Shown here piece after piece: positions 20,801 to 30,921 of a DNA stretch of 64,000 bases. Below the pieces are notes generated by a model. The model searched no databases and was not told where the DNA came from. It was given only the letters and a program-made list of their open reading frames with translations. The stretch covers positions 37,540,992 to 37,604,991 of the forward strand of contig NC_090188.1 in NCBI RefSeq assembly GCF_024679245.1. The letters run 5' to 3'. Origin of the DNA: Pseudorasbora parva (Eukaryota > Chordata > Actinopteri > Cypriniformes > Gobionidae). The first letter of the stretch is position 1, and the number at the start of each line of letters is the position of its first letter. The translations under genes and the position numbers were made by a program.

Positions 20801-22152
20801 CGCCCCTACCGGGACGTACCGACTTGATTCAGCACCATATCGAGACCGAGCCGGGCGTGGTAGTTCGCAGCCGGCCGTATCGCTTGCCTGAACACAAGAA
20901 AAAAGTAGTTCAGGAAGAATTAGGCGCAATGCTCGACATGGGAGTAATCGAGGAGTCCAACAGTGACTGGGCGAGCCCGATAGTTTTGGTCCCCAAAACA
21001 GACGGCTCGGTCAGGTTCTGTGTGGACTACCGCAAGGTGAACGCTGTGTCGAAATTCGACGCGTATCCAATGCCGCGGGTTGACGAGTTGCTTGATCGGT
21101 TAGGCACGGCTCGATTTTATTCGACACTGGACTTAACAAAGGGCTATTGGCAGATCCTCTTGTCTCCATTGTCCAAAGAAAAGACAGCTTTCACCACGCC
21201 GTTTGGATTACACCAATTTGTCACGCTTCCTTTCGGCTTGTTCGGGGCGCCCGCAACCTTCCAGCGACTCATGGATAGGATTTTGCGCCCCCATGCTGCA
21301 TATGCTGCTGCGTACCTGGATGACATAGTGATTTATAGTCACGATTGGCAGCGGCATATGCAGCATGTGAGGGCGGTCCTGAGGTCGCTGAGGGGAGCGG
21401 GGCTCACGGCCAACCCAAAGAAGTGTGCGATTGGGCGGGTGGAAGTAAGGTATCTGGGCTTCCACTTGGGTCATGGTCAGGTGCGTCCCCAAATTGATAA
21501 GACTGCCGCAATTGCAACCTGTCCAAGGCCCAAGACCAAAAAGGAGGTAAGACAGTTTTTGGGGCTGGCGGGATATTATAGACGGTTTATACCAAATTAT
21601 TCGGACCTCACCAGCCCTTTGACGGATCTTACTAGAAAGGGGCTACCAGATACGGTCCAGTGGACGGAGCCGTGTCAACAGGCTTTTACCCAAGTGAAGG
21701 CTGCTCTATGTGGCGGGCCGCTTTTACACTCCCCTGACTTTTCTCTCCCTTTCTTGTTGCAGACTGACGCGTCGGACAGGGGGCTGGGCGCAGTCCTGGC
21801 CCAGGAGGTGGAGGGGGGAGAGCGGCCGGTGCTGTACATTAGCCGTAAGCTCTCCAAGAGGGAAGCTAAGTACAGCACCATAGAGAAGGAGTGTTTGGCC
21901 ATCAGATGGGCCGTTCTCACTCTCCGCTATTACCTCCTGGGGCGGGAGTTCACCCTCTGTTCGGACCACGCTCCTCTCCAATGGCTCCACCGCATGAAGG
22001 ATACCAACGCGCGGATCACCCGTTGGTATCTAGCTCTTCAGCCGTTTAAATTCAAGGTGGTCCACAGGCCGGGTGCTCAGATGGCTGTGGCCGATTTCCT
22101 CTCCAGAAATGGGGAGGGGGGGGGCTGCAGGCCGGACGGCTCCCCGGCCTGA
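17848..22152 (+). CDS. Gag-Pol polyprotein with order Gag-PR-IN-RT-RH (1434 aa)
   Basis: The start codon sits in a strong context (gccgccgccATGA) 44 bp after the LTR. Gag occupies about residues 1-350 and ends with a zinc knuckle of the CX2CX4HX4C type (C333-C346). Protease shows the catalytic DSG at 387-389. Integrase follows: a zinc-binding region with H589/H596 and C626/C629, then catalytic D658, D717 and E753 with 35 residues between the last two, and a C-terminal module with KWQGPF near 890-894. Reverse transcriptase comes next, with FCVDYRKVN, FYSTLDLTKGYW and the YLDD active site at 1156-1159. RNase H carries TDAS with D1307 and the later SDHAPLQW. Gag and Pol share one frame, so no frameshift or stop readthrough separates them. 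No internal stop is present. I saw no chromodomain. Confidence 0.95.
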   Translation: MTTPTPSASPFADIITALAALHQEQHQSMLDLRADQERRFEAIVRGQQEDRERFRSWIDREVRTEAAGLASAPVHVPLHKMGPQDDPEAFIDLFQKAAEACGWPRAQWPVRLIPLLTGEAQAAAQQLPVANLLEYEDLKRAIIQRVGRTPEQHRQRFRSLEWGEAGRPFAMAQQLRDACRKWLLAGGSDVDHIVDLVVLEQFIARLPKKTAEWVQCHRPTSLTTAINLAEDHLVACPGVGEPLLTSPSLSPPSVSPSRPVPLPRSRPPGPPRVPPRGRGGMGPGPSGSLRAPPRGAGPLGAGGDNGSGFTPSPRSFSNPLPAAGVAGKPGLACWRCGDPDHFVDRCPRMDIGTMIRIPDVQRTTPDQAGEYQIPVSIKGGTYQALVDSGCNQTSIHQSLMQPGALDTSRMVKVRCVHGDVVEYPVVPVTIQFRGKKHSVEVAVSPHLRHPLILGTNWPAFSALLGSLCADAAWENKARNGAVRVQVGETDTGPLGTASEEPSGVERLILSDRDDFPLEQSQDETLKHAFQQVRTIDGQSLQPALPVTYPYFAIIKDRLYRVTQDAQTKVDTTQLLVPKSRREMLFQAAHANPMAGHLGQAATLNRLMARFFWPGIHDNVRRWCASCPECQLVNPLAAPKAPLRPLPLMQVPFERIAMDLIGPLERSARGHRFALVIVDYATRYLEAVALRNISAKSVADALFRLISRVGIPKEILTDQGTAFMSRTLSELYGLLGIKSIRTSVYHPQTDGLVERFNHTLKSMIRKFVQEDAKNWDRWLEPLLFAVREVPQASTGFSPFELLYGRQPRGVLDVLRETWEEGPSLAKNEIQYVMDLRTKLHTLGRLSRENLLQAQDRQSRSYNRGTKLRKFTPGEKVLVLLPTSSSKLMSKWQGPFEVARQIGELDYEVIRSDRNGARQIYHLNLLKKWNEVESVLLATVIGGEDDLGPEASIKAQSVALAPGGDHLSLLQLTDLSKLQAEFADVFSPLPGRTDLIQHHIETEPGVVVRSRPYRLPEHKKKVVQEELGAMLDMGVIEESNSDWASPIVLVPKTDGSVRFCVDYRKVNAVSKFDAYPMPRVDELLDRLGTARFYSTLDLTKGYWQILLSPLSKEKTAFTTPFGLHQFVTLPFGLFGAPATFQRLMDRILRPHAAYAAAYLDDIVIYSHDWQRHMQHVRAVLRSLRGAGLTANPKKCAIGRVEVRYLGFHLGHGQVRPQIDKTAAIATCPRPKTKKEVRQFLGLAGYYRRFIPNYSDLTSPLTDLTRKGLPDTVQWTEPCQQAFTQVKAALCGGPLLHSPDFSLPFLLQTDASDRGLGAVLAQEVEGGERPVLYISRKLSKREAKYSTIEKECLAIRWAVLTLRYYLLGREFTLCSDHAPLQWLHRMKDTNARITRWYLALQPFKFKVVHRPGAQMAVADFLSRNGEGGGCRPDGSPA

Positions 22153-22169
22153 GTCGGGCGGTGGGGGTA
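22153..22169 (+). other. Polypurine tract region of the Gmr1-type element
   Basis: Seventeen bases rich in G (gcggtgggggta at the end) lie between the stop codon and the 3' LTR. This is the normal place for the plus-strand primer. Confidence 0.65.
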
Positions 22170-22535
22170 TGTGGCAAGGGGGGCGTGGTTCAGCGAGGTC
22201 TGCAGCGGGAGAGAGAGCCGCGGGACGAGCGGTAAGTGAGTGGGTTGGAAGCAGATTAATAACACCTGTCTCTCGTTCCAGTAATGAGCGTGGAGAGGGG
22301 ATAAAACCTAGGGGGAACCGGAGATCGAGGAGAGAGAGAGATCGGACGGTTGTTGCTGAAACCCAGAGACTGAGTTGCCGGAAGCCGGAAGTGCCGACCC
22401 GGAAGTGAACATTGAGCTTATGAAAAGTCACACCGCAGTGTGTGTTTTGAGTTTTGAGATAAATAAAAGAGAAGCATCAACCGTCAGCCGACCCCCGTGT
22501 CCTCTTCCTTCCTTCCATTATCGAACTTTGTTACA
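22170..22535 (+). repeat. 3' LTR of the Gmr1-type element (366 bp)
   Basis: Same length as the 5' LTR and about 99.5 percent identical by eye. It is followed directly by the target duplication gtgac. Confidence 0.95.
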
Positions 22536-22622
22536 GTGACATTTATTTTCTGACCAGTTTCAATGTTTCCGACTATAAAAAGAATAATCTGAGAAGTACA
22601 GTCACGAATTGTAAATTTAATC

Positions 22623-22803
22623 ACACTGTAAAAAATAAATTCATCACTCTGTGATGTGACTGATCACATCTAAATTTTTCAATTTCTGTGAATTGATGCA
22701 ATTTAATTCACAGAAATTAAATTTGGCCAACTAAAATTTTTTTGATGTGATCAGTCACTAGAACATTTTCAATTGGCGATCTGAATTTTTTTGTTACAGT
22801 GCA
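22623..22803. mobile_element. MITE with cactgtaa ends (about 180 bp)
   Basis: The left end is cactgtaaaaaataaattca. The right end, read in reverse, is cactgtaacaaaaaaattca. The inner parts also mirror each other around gtgatcagtcac-like sequence, so it can form a long hairpin. No coding capacity. Confidence 0.7.
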
Positions 22804-23280
22804 TGAATAATAAACAGAGTTTAAGCTAATTTAAAATTCTAACATGCCAATTACAAGCTGCTCAAAAAGAAGTAAAAATACACTTTTTAAGTGTAAGCTA
22901 AACTACAAGCTGATTATACACTTTAGCTAACTACACTACCACTGTAAACAATATTGTAATGTTAACCGTAAAAGATTGTAAAAGTGGCTGCAGTAAAATC
23001 CTGTTCATTTATCAAGAGTAAGTTCCTTTATATATGGGGGGAAACTGTAAAACTTCAAAACTTATATTATTTTGGTGGTTGTCAGAATGTTAAAAGTATA
23101 AAACAGATTTTAGTAGCGGCGTGGCCTTGCTTCAGCAGAAAAAAAGCTGTTGGATTTAGGGGTTTGTAAATTAGTTTTAAATTGTAAAATGTAAACGTTG
23201 TTTACATTTTTACTGTATTTTTAAAGAATTTATCTGGCAAATACCAATTTTTTTTTTTTTTAATCATGCAAGGAGGCATT
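22804..23280. other. AT-rich intergenic sequence
   Basis: Nothing recognised apart from a poly-T run near 23250. Confidence 0.45.
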
Positions 23281-23400
23281 AAAGGCACAGTATGTAAGTT
23301 TTGCCGCTAGAGGTTGCTTATTCAAACAAAGATGTAGCTTGATGATTGTTCTAGTGGTTTTTGAACTTTTTAATACAAAAATCTTACATAGTGTGCCTTT
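23281..23400. mobile_element. 120-bp MITE
   Basis: The ends are aaaggcacagtatgtaag and, reversed, aaaggcacactatgtaag: one mismatch in 18 bp. The flanks carry att on both sides, compatible with a 3-bp target duplication. Confidence 0.75.
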
Positions 23401-23721
23401 ATTAAAAGTGACAGTAAAGATAAAAGTATAATGTTACTAAAGATTTATATTTCAAATAAATGCTGTTTTTTATATTATTAGTCATCAAAGAATCCTGGGG
23501 GTAAAATTCATGGATTCCAAAAAAATCTCATGCAGAACTGTTTTTTAGCATTGATAATAAGAAGAAATATTTCTTGAGCACCAAATCAGCAAATTAGAAT
23601 GATTTCTGAAAATTATATGTTTCAAAAACATAAACAAAAACACAATTTAAATCTTAACGACCCCGATATTTTAAATAGTATAGCAAAAATATTAAAAATA
23701 TTAAAGTAAGTAAACCTTATC
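23401..23721. other. AT-rich intergenic sequence
   Basis: No feature recognised in these roughly 320 bases. Confidence 0.4.
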
Positions 23722-25292
23722 TTAAACGTGCAGTATGCAACTTTTGGCCACTAGGGGTCACTCATTCAAAATAATAACAACAGACGTACTTTGATGACGT
23801 CGGGAAAGTGCGTGGGCTCATGGGAGTTGTTGTCATTGTCACTGTCAACCAGCGAATCTGGCATCTCCAGCAGAAAACATGTTCACTGACAAGGTAATTG
23901 ATTGTTATATTACATCTCTATTATTGTTAAGTTTAGTTACGGCTTTTCACTTTATATAATGTCAATCTAATGAAATAGCAGCGAGCTACCGTTACTTAAC
24001 AAACTTATCAGTAGCGTTAGCTAATGTGTGAGACAGAATGTTGTGCCGGCGGTCGCTATGTCAACATACCTATAAGTTGGTAGGCTATGTTGACATATTA
24101 ACCGTGCATCATAATTTGAGTTACTCAAATTATAGATATGTTGACATGGCATCTGCGATTGTCGAACATTCTGTATATCAACTGTTCAATAAGGAAATAC
24201 ATTTCAATTTAGTTTATCATTACCAACATAAAACATAGTAATTGAGAGAACCAGCACCAGCAATACGTTGTTCATTGGAACACGCGCTGTGTCGCTCCCC
24301 ACGTTCATCAATCATTCTAATAAACATTTATTTTGGAACTCAGATATATGAATAAGTAGATCATTATTAAATCGATATTATATGTAGCTAGTATTAACAT
24401 ATGATAAAAGTGACGGTCACCTTATATTAATTGACCAAGATAGTGGCATATTACCTTATGAAGCTAACGTTACCTTCTCCAGCTACATATAAAACCAATA
24501 ATAGCTAGTCCATCTGCGTTTTACACATGACATCATCGTGTCACCAAATATACGGATAGAAATATACTTTTGAATCAGTTTTAAAAAGTCTCAGTTTCAG
24601 TCTCCAAAAACACAGAATCCGCCTGTTTGAAAAGCCGATGCAATACAAAATGTAACGTTATACGTATTCAGCTAAACGCGTCTCAATGTGGTCAAGATCG
24701 CTATGCAATATGCAAACATACAGCATGTTATGATTATATGATTATTATGTTAGCTGAATGGTTACTTAAATTACCTGATTATTAAAACGAAAGCGAGATC
24801 AGCATATCTCTCTGCAGTCCGAGCTTGTCACGAAGATTTCGCCATCTTTCAAAGGCTTCTCCAAGGTTTACACGTCTCTTGCTTCTTCTACTGTCCCAAA
24901 ATCTTCTCGGGTCATTTTTTTTTCACCCGTACGTTTGCGCTTTGTTGAGCTGGCAAAACGTACAGGCAAAGAGTAGTCATGATCCATTATCGTACAGACT
25001 TTTTTATACGGGTGTTCCCCTTATACTGTCAGTGTTCCTCTTTGAGTTTGGCGGTTCCGCCGAAGTTCCGCAGGAAGCAAGACGCAAACGTGGATATGAC
25101 GTGAAAGACGGGTGACATAACGGAAATAAAGACACGGTCCGTGTCTTCGAATTAAAATATTAATTTCTCTGGATTTAGAAGTTAATTGGAGCTGTCGGGA
25201 TAATGTAAACACACAACTTTAAAAAATATATAACATAGATATAGTGATCTTTTATATTTTTAATGCTGAAACATTACATATTGTGCCTTTAA
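23722..25292. repeat. Dispersed repeat, uninterrupted copy (1.57 kb)
   Basis: It starts ttaaacgtgcagtatgcaac. Read in reverse, its right end starts ttaaaggcacaatatgtaat, so the ends are imperfect inverted repeats. From about 23733 to 24744 it aligns closely, with only scattered differences, with 60857-61828 joined to 63428-63451. It therefore preserves the empty site of the hAT element at 61829. It contains the near-perfect palindrome ataatttgagt/actcaaattat (24110-24132). A 66-codon frame inside it is shared with the other copy but shows no domain. Confidence 0.85.
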
Positions 25293-26086
25293 CATGCAAA
25301 TAGATGTTATAATTTATTTTTATAAACATAGTGTTTATTTTGCCCAGAAAAAAGGCTCTCAATCAGTATTAATCAGAACAGACACGTTCTCAAAACATTA
25401 TGATTTTTCAAACGAGCACTAAAATCTTTGCATCTAGTGTTTTCTCACGCATGCTTCACTACAGCTGAGCTACTGTCACTATGATAAATGTAGCCAGTTC
25501 GCTATTTTCAGCTAGTTACTTCCCAAGATTGATAACGACTACTTGAAATCAGTAATTTTGGTTGATTATACACGTAGGGTTAGCATTCAGTCTAATGGTC
25601 TGAAGTTCCTCCCTTGCATCTGGTCTAACAATGGCCAAAGGCTGACTTTGTGTCTGCAGGATCTAGGTGCGTCGGCTCTGACAGCTCGGATGAAGCCGTT
25701 TCCAGCGTTCTCATAATCATTAGCATTCTACCAATCAACTGAGAGGAGAAGCTCCCACACCCCCAGAATCCCGGCGCACCCACAGACACACTGCCATATT
25801 GTGCGAAGGAGATCCATCATCATGTGGTAACGGGAATCCCTTAAAATACGCCTCATTCCCGCTCGCTCACAGACAGTATTGCATAGGAGGTGGGGGTGCT
25901 AGGGTCATACTGTCCTGGGAAAGTTAAGTTCTCCATTTAAATCAACAAACGATGTGGCCTTCTGCCGAGTATATGAATGTGCCCGGTGGCAGATGGCAGT
26001 GTTTCATACCCATAGACTCCAGCAAACCCTAATCCCCGGGGGATCGCGCATTCCCGGGTCATCAGTTGTTCACAAGGAGAAAGAAG

Positions 26087-26089
<3 letters not shown>
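25293..26089. other. Non-repetitive intergenic sequence
   Basis: No repeat ends and no coding exon are recognised. The block from about 25600 is less AT-rich than its surroundings and not obviously transposon-derived, so it is a candidate for conserved non-coding DNA. That is inference only. Confidence 0.35.

Positions 26090-26181
<92 letters not shown>
26090..26181. repeat. (GA)n microsatellite
   Basis: About 46 uninterrupted GA units. The Arg-Glu reading frames across it are artefacts. Confidence 0.95.
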
Positions 26182-26182
<1 letters not shown>

Positions 26183-27166
26183 ACTCGTTCTCCCCCTCTC
26201 AAAGCCAACAAATACATCTCAGGCCACTTCAGTACAGACGTAAGCCTGATTGGGTGTCTATCATCTCATTAGTCTGGGGCTACTGGAAAGCCTCATGAAT
26301 AATGATGCCAGCTAATTATAAAAGACAGATAGGCCTAGTGTGTGTTAGCAGAACTCACTCAAACATGGTTTAAGGAGCTCAGTAGGATCCCTCAGCTCAT
26401 TTAGTTGCCCGACTGTCATTCGCCTGCTGATTTTCTTCATTGTTTGTTTAGGTGGGTGAGTGCCGCACCAGTCCCACGCTCCAGCCATGTGCGTGTGTTT
26501 GTACATATCAGCTGCTACCGGCCAAACAAAGAGGCTCATGTGACTCAGCAGTTGAGGGAATAATGTTCCTCCCCCTCAGGCTCTATTGCTGAGAGACTTT
26601 CTCACACCTCTCCATCTGGACGGGCTTCTTTCGAAACGTCAATCACAGCAGGGACTCCCATTTTTCAGCCAGCTTTGGGGGATGACCCTCTCTGGGAGAT
26701 TTGGTGAAAAGTCAGAGAGATGATCGTGTAGAAGTCGGCTTAACCTCGCCTAGATGTGCAGAGGGTTCATAAAAGTCATTTGACAAAAGGAGCTGTCAAT
26801 CCTTAGAATTGGCATTATGTTGTGTTGTAAATAAACTAAAATAAGGAAAATGCACCAATTTGAGGCTAAGCAAGTCAGATTCAGATTTAAAAAGTCCTGT
26901 CATTTAAAGCACAAACAATCCAAAATAATTCAATAATCATATGTGACTACTGTTTTGTGTCTACTAGTAATGGTTGGTCTAGAATTTTAAAGCAGCAAAA
27001 ACAGAAATGAGCAGACGGCCTCTAGTGGTGATGTTGTGGAAATGAGCGTGATGTTTTGTCTTTGAGCGCCCTCTGTCAATAATATCAGGAAGTGGCACTT
27101 CTGTATGAGTCTCCATTCTTCCCTCATAACTGCTGAATGACAATGAAAATATGACAATGTCAGGTT
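26182..27166. other. Non-repetitive intergenic sequence
   Basis: Continuation of the block before the GA tract. No exon with usable splice sites and no transposon end was found. Confidence 0.35.
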
Positions 27167-27191
27167 TATATATATATATATATATATATAT

Positions 27192-27267
27192 AGCTCTCGA
27201 AAAAAATAAGAGACCACTTCACATTGAGATATGAATGTTAAGTGGTCTCTTAATTTTTTTCAGAGCT
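27192..27267. mobile_element. Palindromic MITE (76 bp) next to a TA microsatellite
   Basis: The arms agctctcgaaaaaaataaga and, in reverse, agctctgaaaaaaattaaga continue into gaccactt on both sides. They leave a loop of about 20 bases and give a near-perfect hairpin. The left flank is a (TA)n run (27167-27191), typical of elements that target TA. Confidence 0.8.
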
Positions 27268-27589
27268 GTATTTAAAGACTATATATTATAACATAACTAA
27301 AATAAAATAAAACACTTCAAAATTAATTCCAAAATCATGCTTATTTTCTTAAATCTTAAATATTACCTTATTTAATCAGGACACATTACACATTGTTTTA
27401 ATTTCCTACATTTTGAAAATCACAAATTCATTAAACCCCAAATTAAATTTTTATCAACTCTAGGGTCCAAAAGTCTGATATCACATTGAAAATCTGTGGT
27501 TTATTTTACATTTGCACATTAACAAACATTTTAAACAAAGTTGAATGATGTACATTAAATAAGGGATTTGCTTTTTAGATGAAATCTTT

Positions 27590-27830
27590 GCTATTGGCCT
27601 TTCTGAAAATGCAGCTTTATGGTTTGAATCATACCTACATAATAGAAATCGATGAGCATAAATCTGATATTTTTATTAAACAAAAAAAGTGTGCCCCAGG
27701 GACCAGGGTTCAACACTGGGACTACTTCTCTTTTCTATTTATGTAGAAAATATGTTAACTTAACATATTTTGTTAATGACTGTTGTGTTCAACTCTATGC
27801 CGATGACACTGTCTTTATACACTGATATCT
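27590..27830 (+). pseudogene. Relic of a LINE reverse transcriptase
   Basis: Fragments of a non-LTR reverse transcriptase can be read across several frames: IGLSENAALWFESYL, then a degenerate VPQG motif, then QLYADDTVF containing the YADD active site. Stops and frameshifts separate them. Only the finger/palm part is present; neither the endonuclease nor a 3' tail is visible. The wording of the motifs suggests an L2/CR1/Rex-like clade, but the clade is not settled. Confidence 0.8.
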
Positions 27831-28130
27831 GGAGGATAGTTGCAAAAACATAACCATTAAGACTATCTTAATTTGACAAACAAACAAAAAAGTGGTAATT
27901 CTTTGTCAAGGATTACAATAAAGTTGCATTAACTTATTTCCATTGTGGTCCTTGTTTTTTTTTTTTTTTTTTCTTGTGTTCTGGATAATAATTTAAGGGG
28001 TGTAAGCATGGCCTAGAAAGTTTTTGGAAAATTTAATGCTAGAATTAAATGTATGAAACCATAGCCGTGCGTTTGCGTAATAATCGCTCCAGGGGCCTTG
28101 CTCAGCTCCCACAACACTCAGATTTTCAGA

Positions 28131-28740
28131 TTAAAGGTGCCCTATGTAGTATTTTTGCAGTAAAATATCCAAAAACCACTAGGCCAGTATTATATATTTT
28201 GTTCAGTTGAGTACTTGCAATATCCCAAATGTTTCCAACTATTTGTAAATTGTGAGAAAATTGCTATTTTAACCAATGACCTGGGATGTTTCAGCATAGC
28301 GTTTGAGAGTCATTACATCATATCTGCGTTTGGTGTCCGGTTCTATTTGGCAGAAGCTTTTCTCTTAGCAGTGAGAACATTTGCCACAGCAGTCGCTGAG
28401 CAAACGCACAGAGTAACGTCATAACATCATTTTAAAAACACCTAAATGTATCTGATGAACAGAGATGCTTGAAAAGCGGAAATAGTGTGCGTGCCCGGCG
28501 ACTGTATCCCGTCCCGTACCGTCATAATAAAAGTCCCGTTGTTCGCGAGGCGTGTTTGTAACAATCGCTCCAGCGGCCGTGCTCAGCTCCTCAACATTCG
28601 GTCCTGCTCTTCTTCATACTACAGTAACGTTGATAACCGCATCCATGAACATGATTTCTGCCCGAGTCCTATCCCGATTCTTTTCCACCGGCTGTGAGGT
28701 CTTACTGAAAATAAAGACTAAGCTTACCAATCAAAAGCAT
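28131..28740. repeat. Dispersed repeat copy, incomplete
   Basis: It starts ttaaaggtgccctatgtag and aligns over most of its length with 30922-31500 in the same orientation, including the tccaaaaaccactaggcc and caatcgctccagcggccg stretches. The right end diverges after tttccaccggctgtgagg. Confidence 0.8.
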
Positions 28741-29462
28741 CCATTTCCAATCTCAAAACAATTGGTTGTTCCTCAAAATCTTTATCTTCGTCAGAAACAG
28801 GATCAAGCATAAGGTTGGATGCATAATCTCTCCATGATTGACAGTATATGGTAGATGTGTTTCTGTCCTTTGAAATGAGCCGCCAGTGAAACAGCCAATC
28901 GGAGCCGAACTTTACATTAATATTCATGACCCTTCCAAATAAGGCAAAACCAGACCATTTCATTCTGGGGACAATTTCTGGGGTTGTAAATGGGCCTGTA
29001 AAACCATATCTGGACAATTTTAACCCTTAAATAAGTCACATACCCTTTATGTAGATATCAGAGAACAATTTAAAATATTGTTTCAACCCAGTGCCCATTC
29101 TCTGAACCCAGTGCTCAGGGGCCTAAACCCATTTGTCAAATCAGTCACTTTGTAGGCAAAACCTTAAACAAGTTCAGGTAAGACACTGTTTGCAAATCTC
29201 ATCCACTCTTTTTGCAAAACTCTAAACACATACTCACTCAAACACATTTTGTACTGTGTTGCAAAATGGTACAAACATGTGGCAAAAGTTAAACACAACT
29301 ACAACACCGTTGTCATCGTTTAACAACTCAAAATTGTTCAAACATCTTTCTAATCATGTGATCAAAACAGTTTTCTAGAATATACGCCAGTTCAGAGTAC
29401 ACAGGTGGCCCAGGATACGTTGAGTGCTGATACCACAAGGGATGAGAAGCAGCGGAGGAGGA
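28741..29462. other. Intergenic sequence
   Basis: The region holds a 97-codon antisense frame with no recognisable domain. The stretch rich in tgcaaaactctaaacac (about 29200-29330) resembles the interior of fish mariner-type repeats. Neither assignment is firm. Confidence 0.35.
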
Positions 29463-29609
29463 GAGAGAAGAGAAGAGAAGAGAAGAGAAGAGAAGAGAAG
29501 AGAAGAGAAGAGAAGAGAAGAGAAGAGAAGAGAAGAGAAGAGAAGAGAAGAGAAGAGAAGAGAAGAGAAGAGAAGAGAAGAGAAGAGAAGAGAAGAGAAG
29601 AGAAGAGAA
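29463..29609. repeat. (AGAAG)n microsatellite
   Basis: About 29 pentanucleotide units. The Arg-Glu-Lys repeats in translation are artefacts. Confidence 0.95.
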
Positions 29610-29743
29610 TGAGCTGTTATTCTCATTAAATATTACAAGGGCACATGAATTCTAAAACATAATGAAGTGCCTGAATAAATCATTTATAATAAATACTGCA
29701 ATTCCATTTAAAATAAGATTTGTCAATTTTGATATCATGGTGA

Positions 29744-30921
29744 CTTTAAGTGTGCAGTGTGTGAATTTTAGTGGCATCTAGTGGTGAGGTTGTGAATTGC
29801 AATAGCACACCACTCACCCCTCTCTTTCGGAGCCAAGCGCCCACTGTTTCTGTTGTAGCCATAGGCCGTAAAAAAATATGGAGGACTCAACATCGTCCGT
29901 TTCCGCTTGCCAGATTTGAAGCTTTCAGGCGGCCTGCACGGCACTGACATCTTGGGACCGAGTCTGCGCAGTAGAGAGCAGGAAGTACAGGCGAGATATC
30001 AAAAGCCCGCCCACACTCTCACAGATGCAGAACAATGAATTATGTTGATATAAAATAAACAGTGATGGAAATGTAGAAATTAAAGTAAAAGCTCCAATCT
30101 GCTCCCAAAAATCCTGAAAAAAGTCAGTTAGTGCCTCAGTGACAACTGTCAGTGGGTCAGTCTCGCTGTCAATCATGACGTCACACCCCCCGTTTTTATA
30201 GCATCAAATAACTAACTAAAACTAGACTTATTTTAAAAACGAACACTGGAAATGAAATCATCGTGATGATAACTGCCTTCAATGACATAAACTAACTTTG
30301 GGGAAAAATTTTTGAAGTGCAATTTTATTGTTTAGTTTGCCTCGCGTCCATTAGAAAACAAAGGGGGGTGGCTATACTTGGACCGGTCACTGGGAGGCGA
30401 TCGAGGCGCAAAAGCTTCAGTATCTGAGAGGGATACTGCAGGCTTGGTTGTAGCCAATACGGAAGTGACTTAAACTGCAATTCATCGACTGGCCACTAGG
30501 GACCGGCTCCAGAAGGGAGCAGAATCTCATTGAGCTCCATGATAAATGCCCGACTTTACAGCAGAAAAAAACAAGTTTACAGCCTGTACAAATTGTGGTG
30601 TTTGTCTATATGGCTAATTTAGCCCTTTATGACGACTGTGAGGGGGTTACTTTAACTTTTTTTTTATAACTCATTACTTTACATTATATAGGCCTTATAT
30701 AAGCCTTAAAGTTCTGCATAATTAAGGGCGTGGCCACTTTTATTGACAGGTGAATAGCCATTTATCTGCTGTCTGTTAGTCATTGCATCACCTCTGCTCC
30801 GCCCACATCCCGCCTCTTTGCTAATTTTCAGTCATCTGTCACACGCAATGACGTGCTGCCAAGATGGCAATGGCCAGCTCGTCTCTGTCAATAGATCCTC
30901 ATAAATACTACACACTGCACC
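29744..30921. repeat. Dispersed repeat with inverted ends (1.18 kb)
   Basis: It starts near ttaagtgtgcagtgtgtg. Reversed, its right end starts ttaaaggtgcagtgtgtag. An internal part (about 29870-30370) recurs in reverse orientation at 52620-53208, for example around gaaatcatcgtgatgataac. It directly abuts the next repeat at 30922. Confidence 0.75.

Larger units (their letters stand above)
17438..22535 (+). mobile_element. Ty3/gypsy-class LTR retrotransposon of Gmr1 type, complete and young (5.1 kb)
   Basis: Both LTRs are 366 bp and differ at only two positions that I could find. The flanks carry the perfect 5-bp duplication gtgac (17433-17437, 22536-22540). The primer-binding site is at 17805 and the polypurine tract just before 22170. 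One uninterrupted frame encodes Gag, protease, integrase, reverse transcriptase and RNase H in that order. Integrase ahead of reverse transcriptase is the Ty1/copia arrangement, yet the reverse transcriptase and integrase sequences are Ty3/gypsy-like. This combination is the known hallmark of the Gmr1 group described from fish and other deuterostomes. No envelope gene is present. All parts appear intact, so the copy is potentially active. Confidence 0.95.

Noticed and set aside
24038..24238. 66-codon frame shared with 61140-61469
   Set aside because: The sharing is explained by the two copies of one repeat, and the frame contains palindromic sequence with no protein signature.
26066..26298. 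Arg-Glu-rich frames across 26066-26298
   Set aside because: They are products of the GA microsatellite.
28724..29017. 97-codon antisense frame resembling a protein
   Set aside because: No domain, no splice or start context, and it overlaps the edge of a dispersed repeat. It remains unassigned and is not called a gene.
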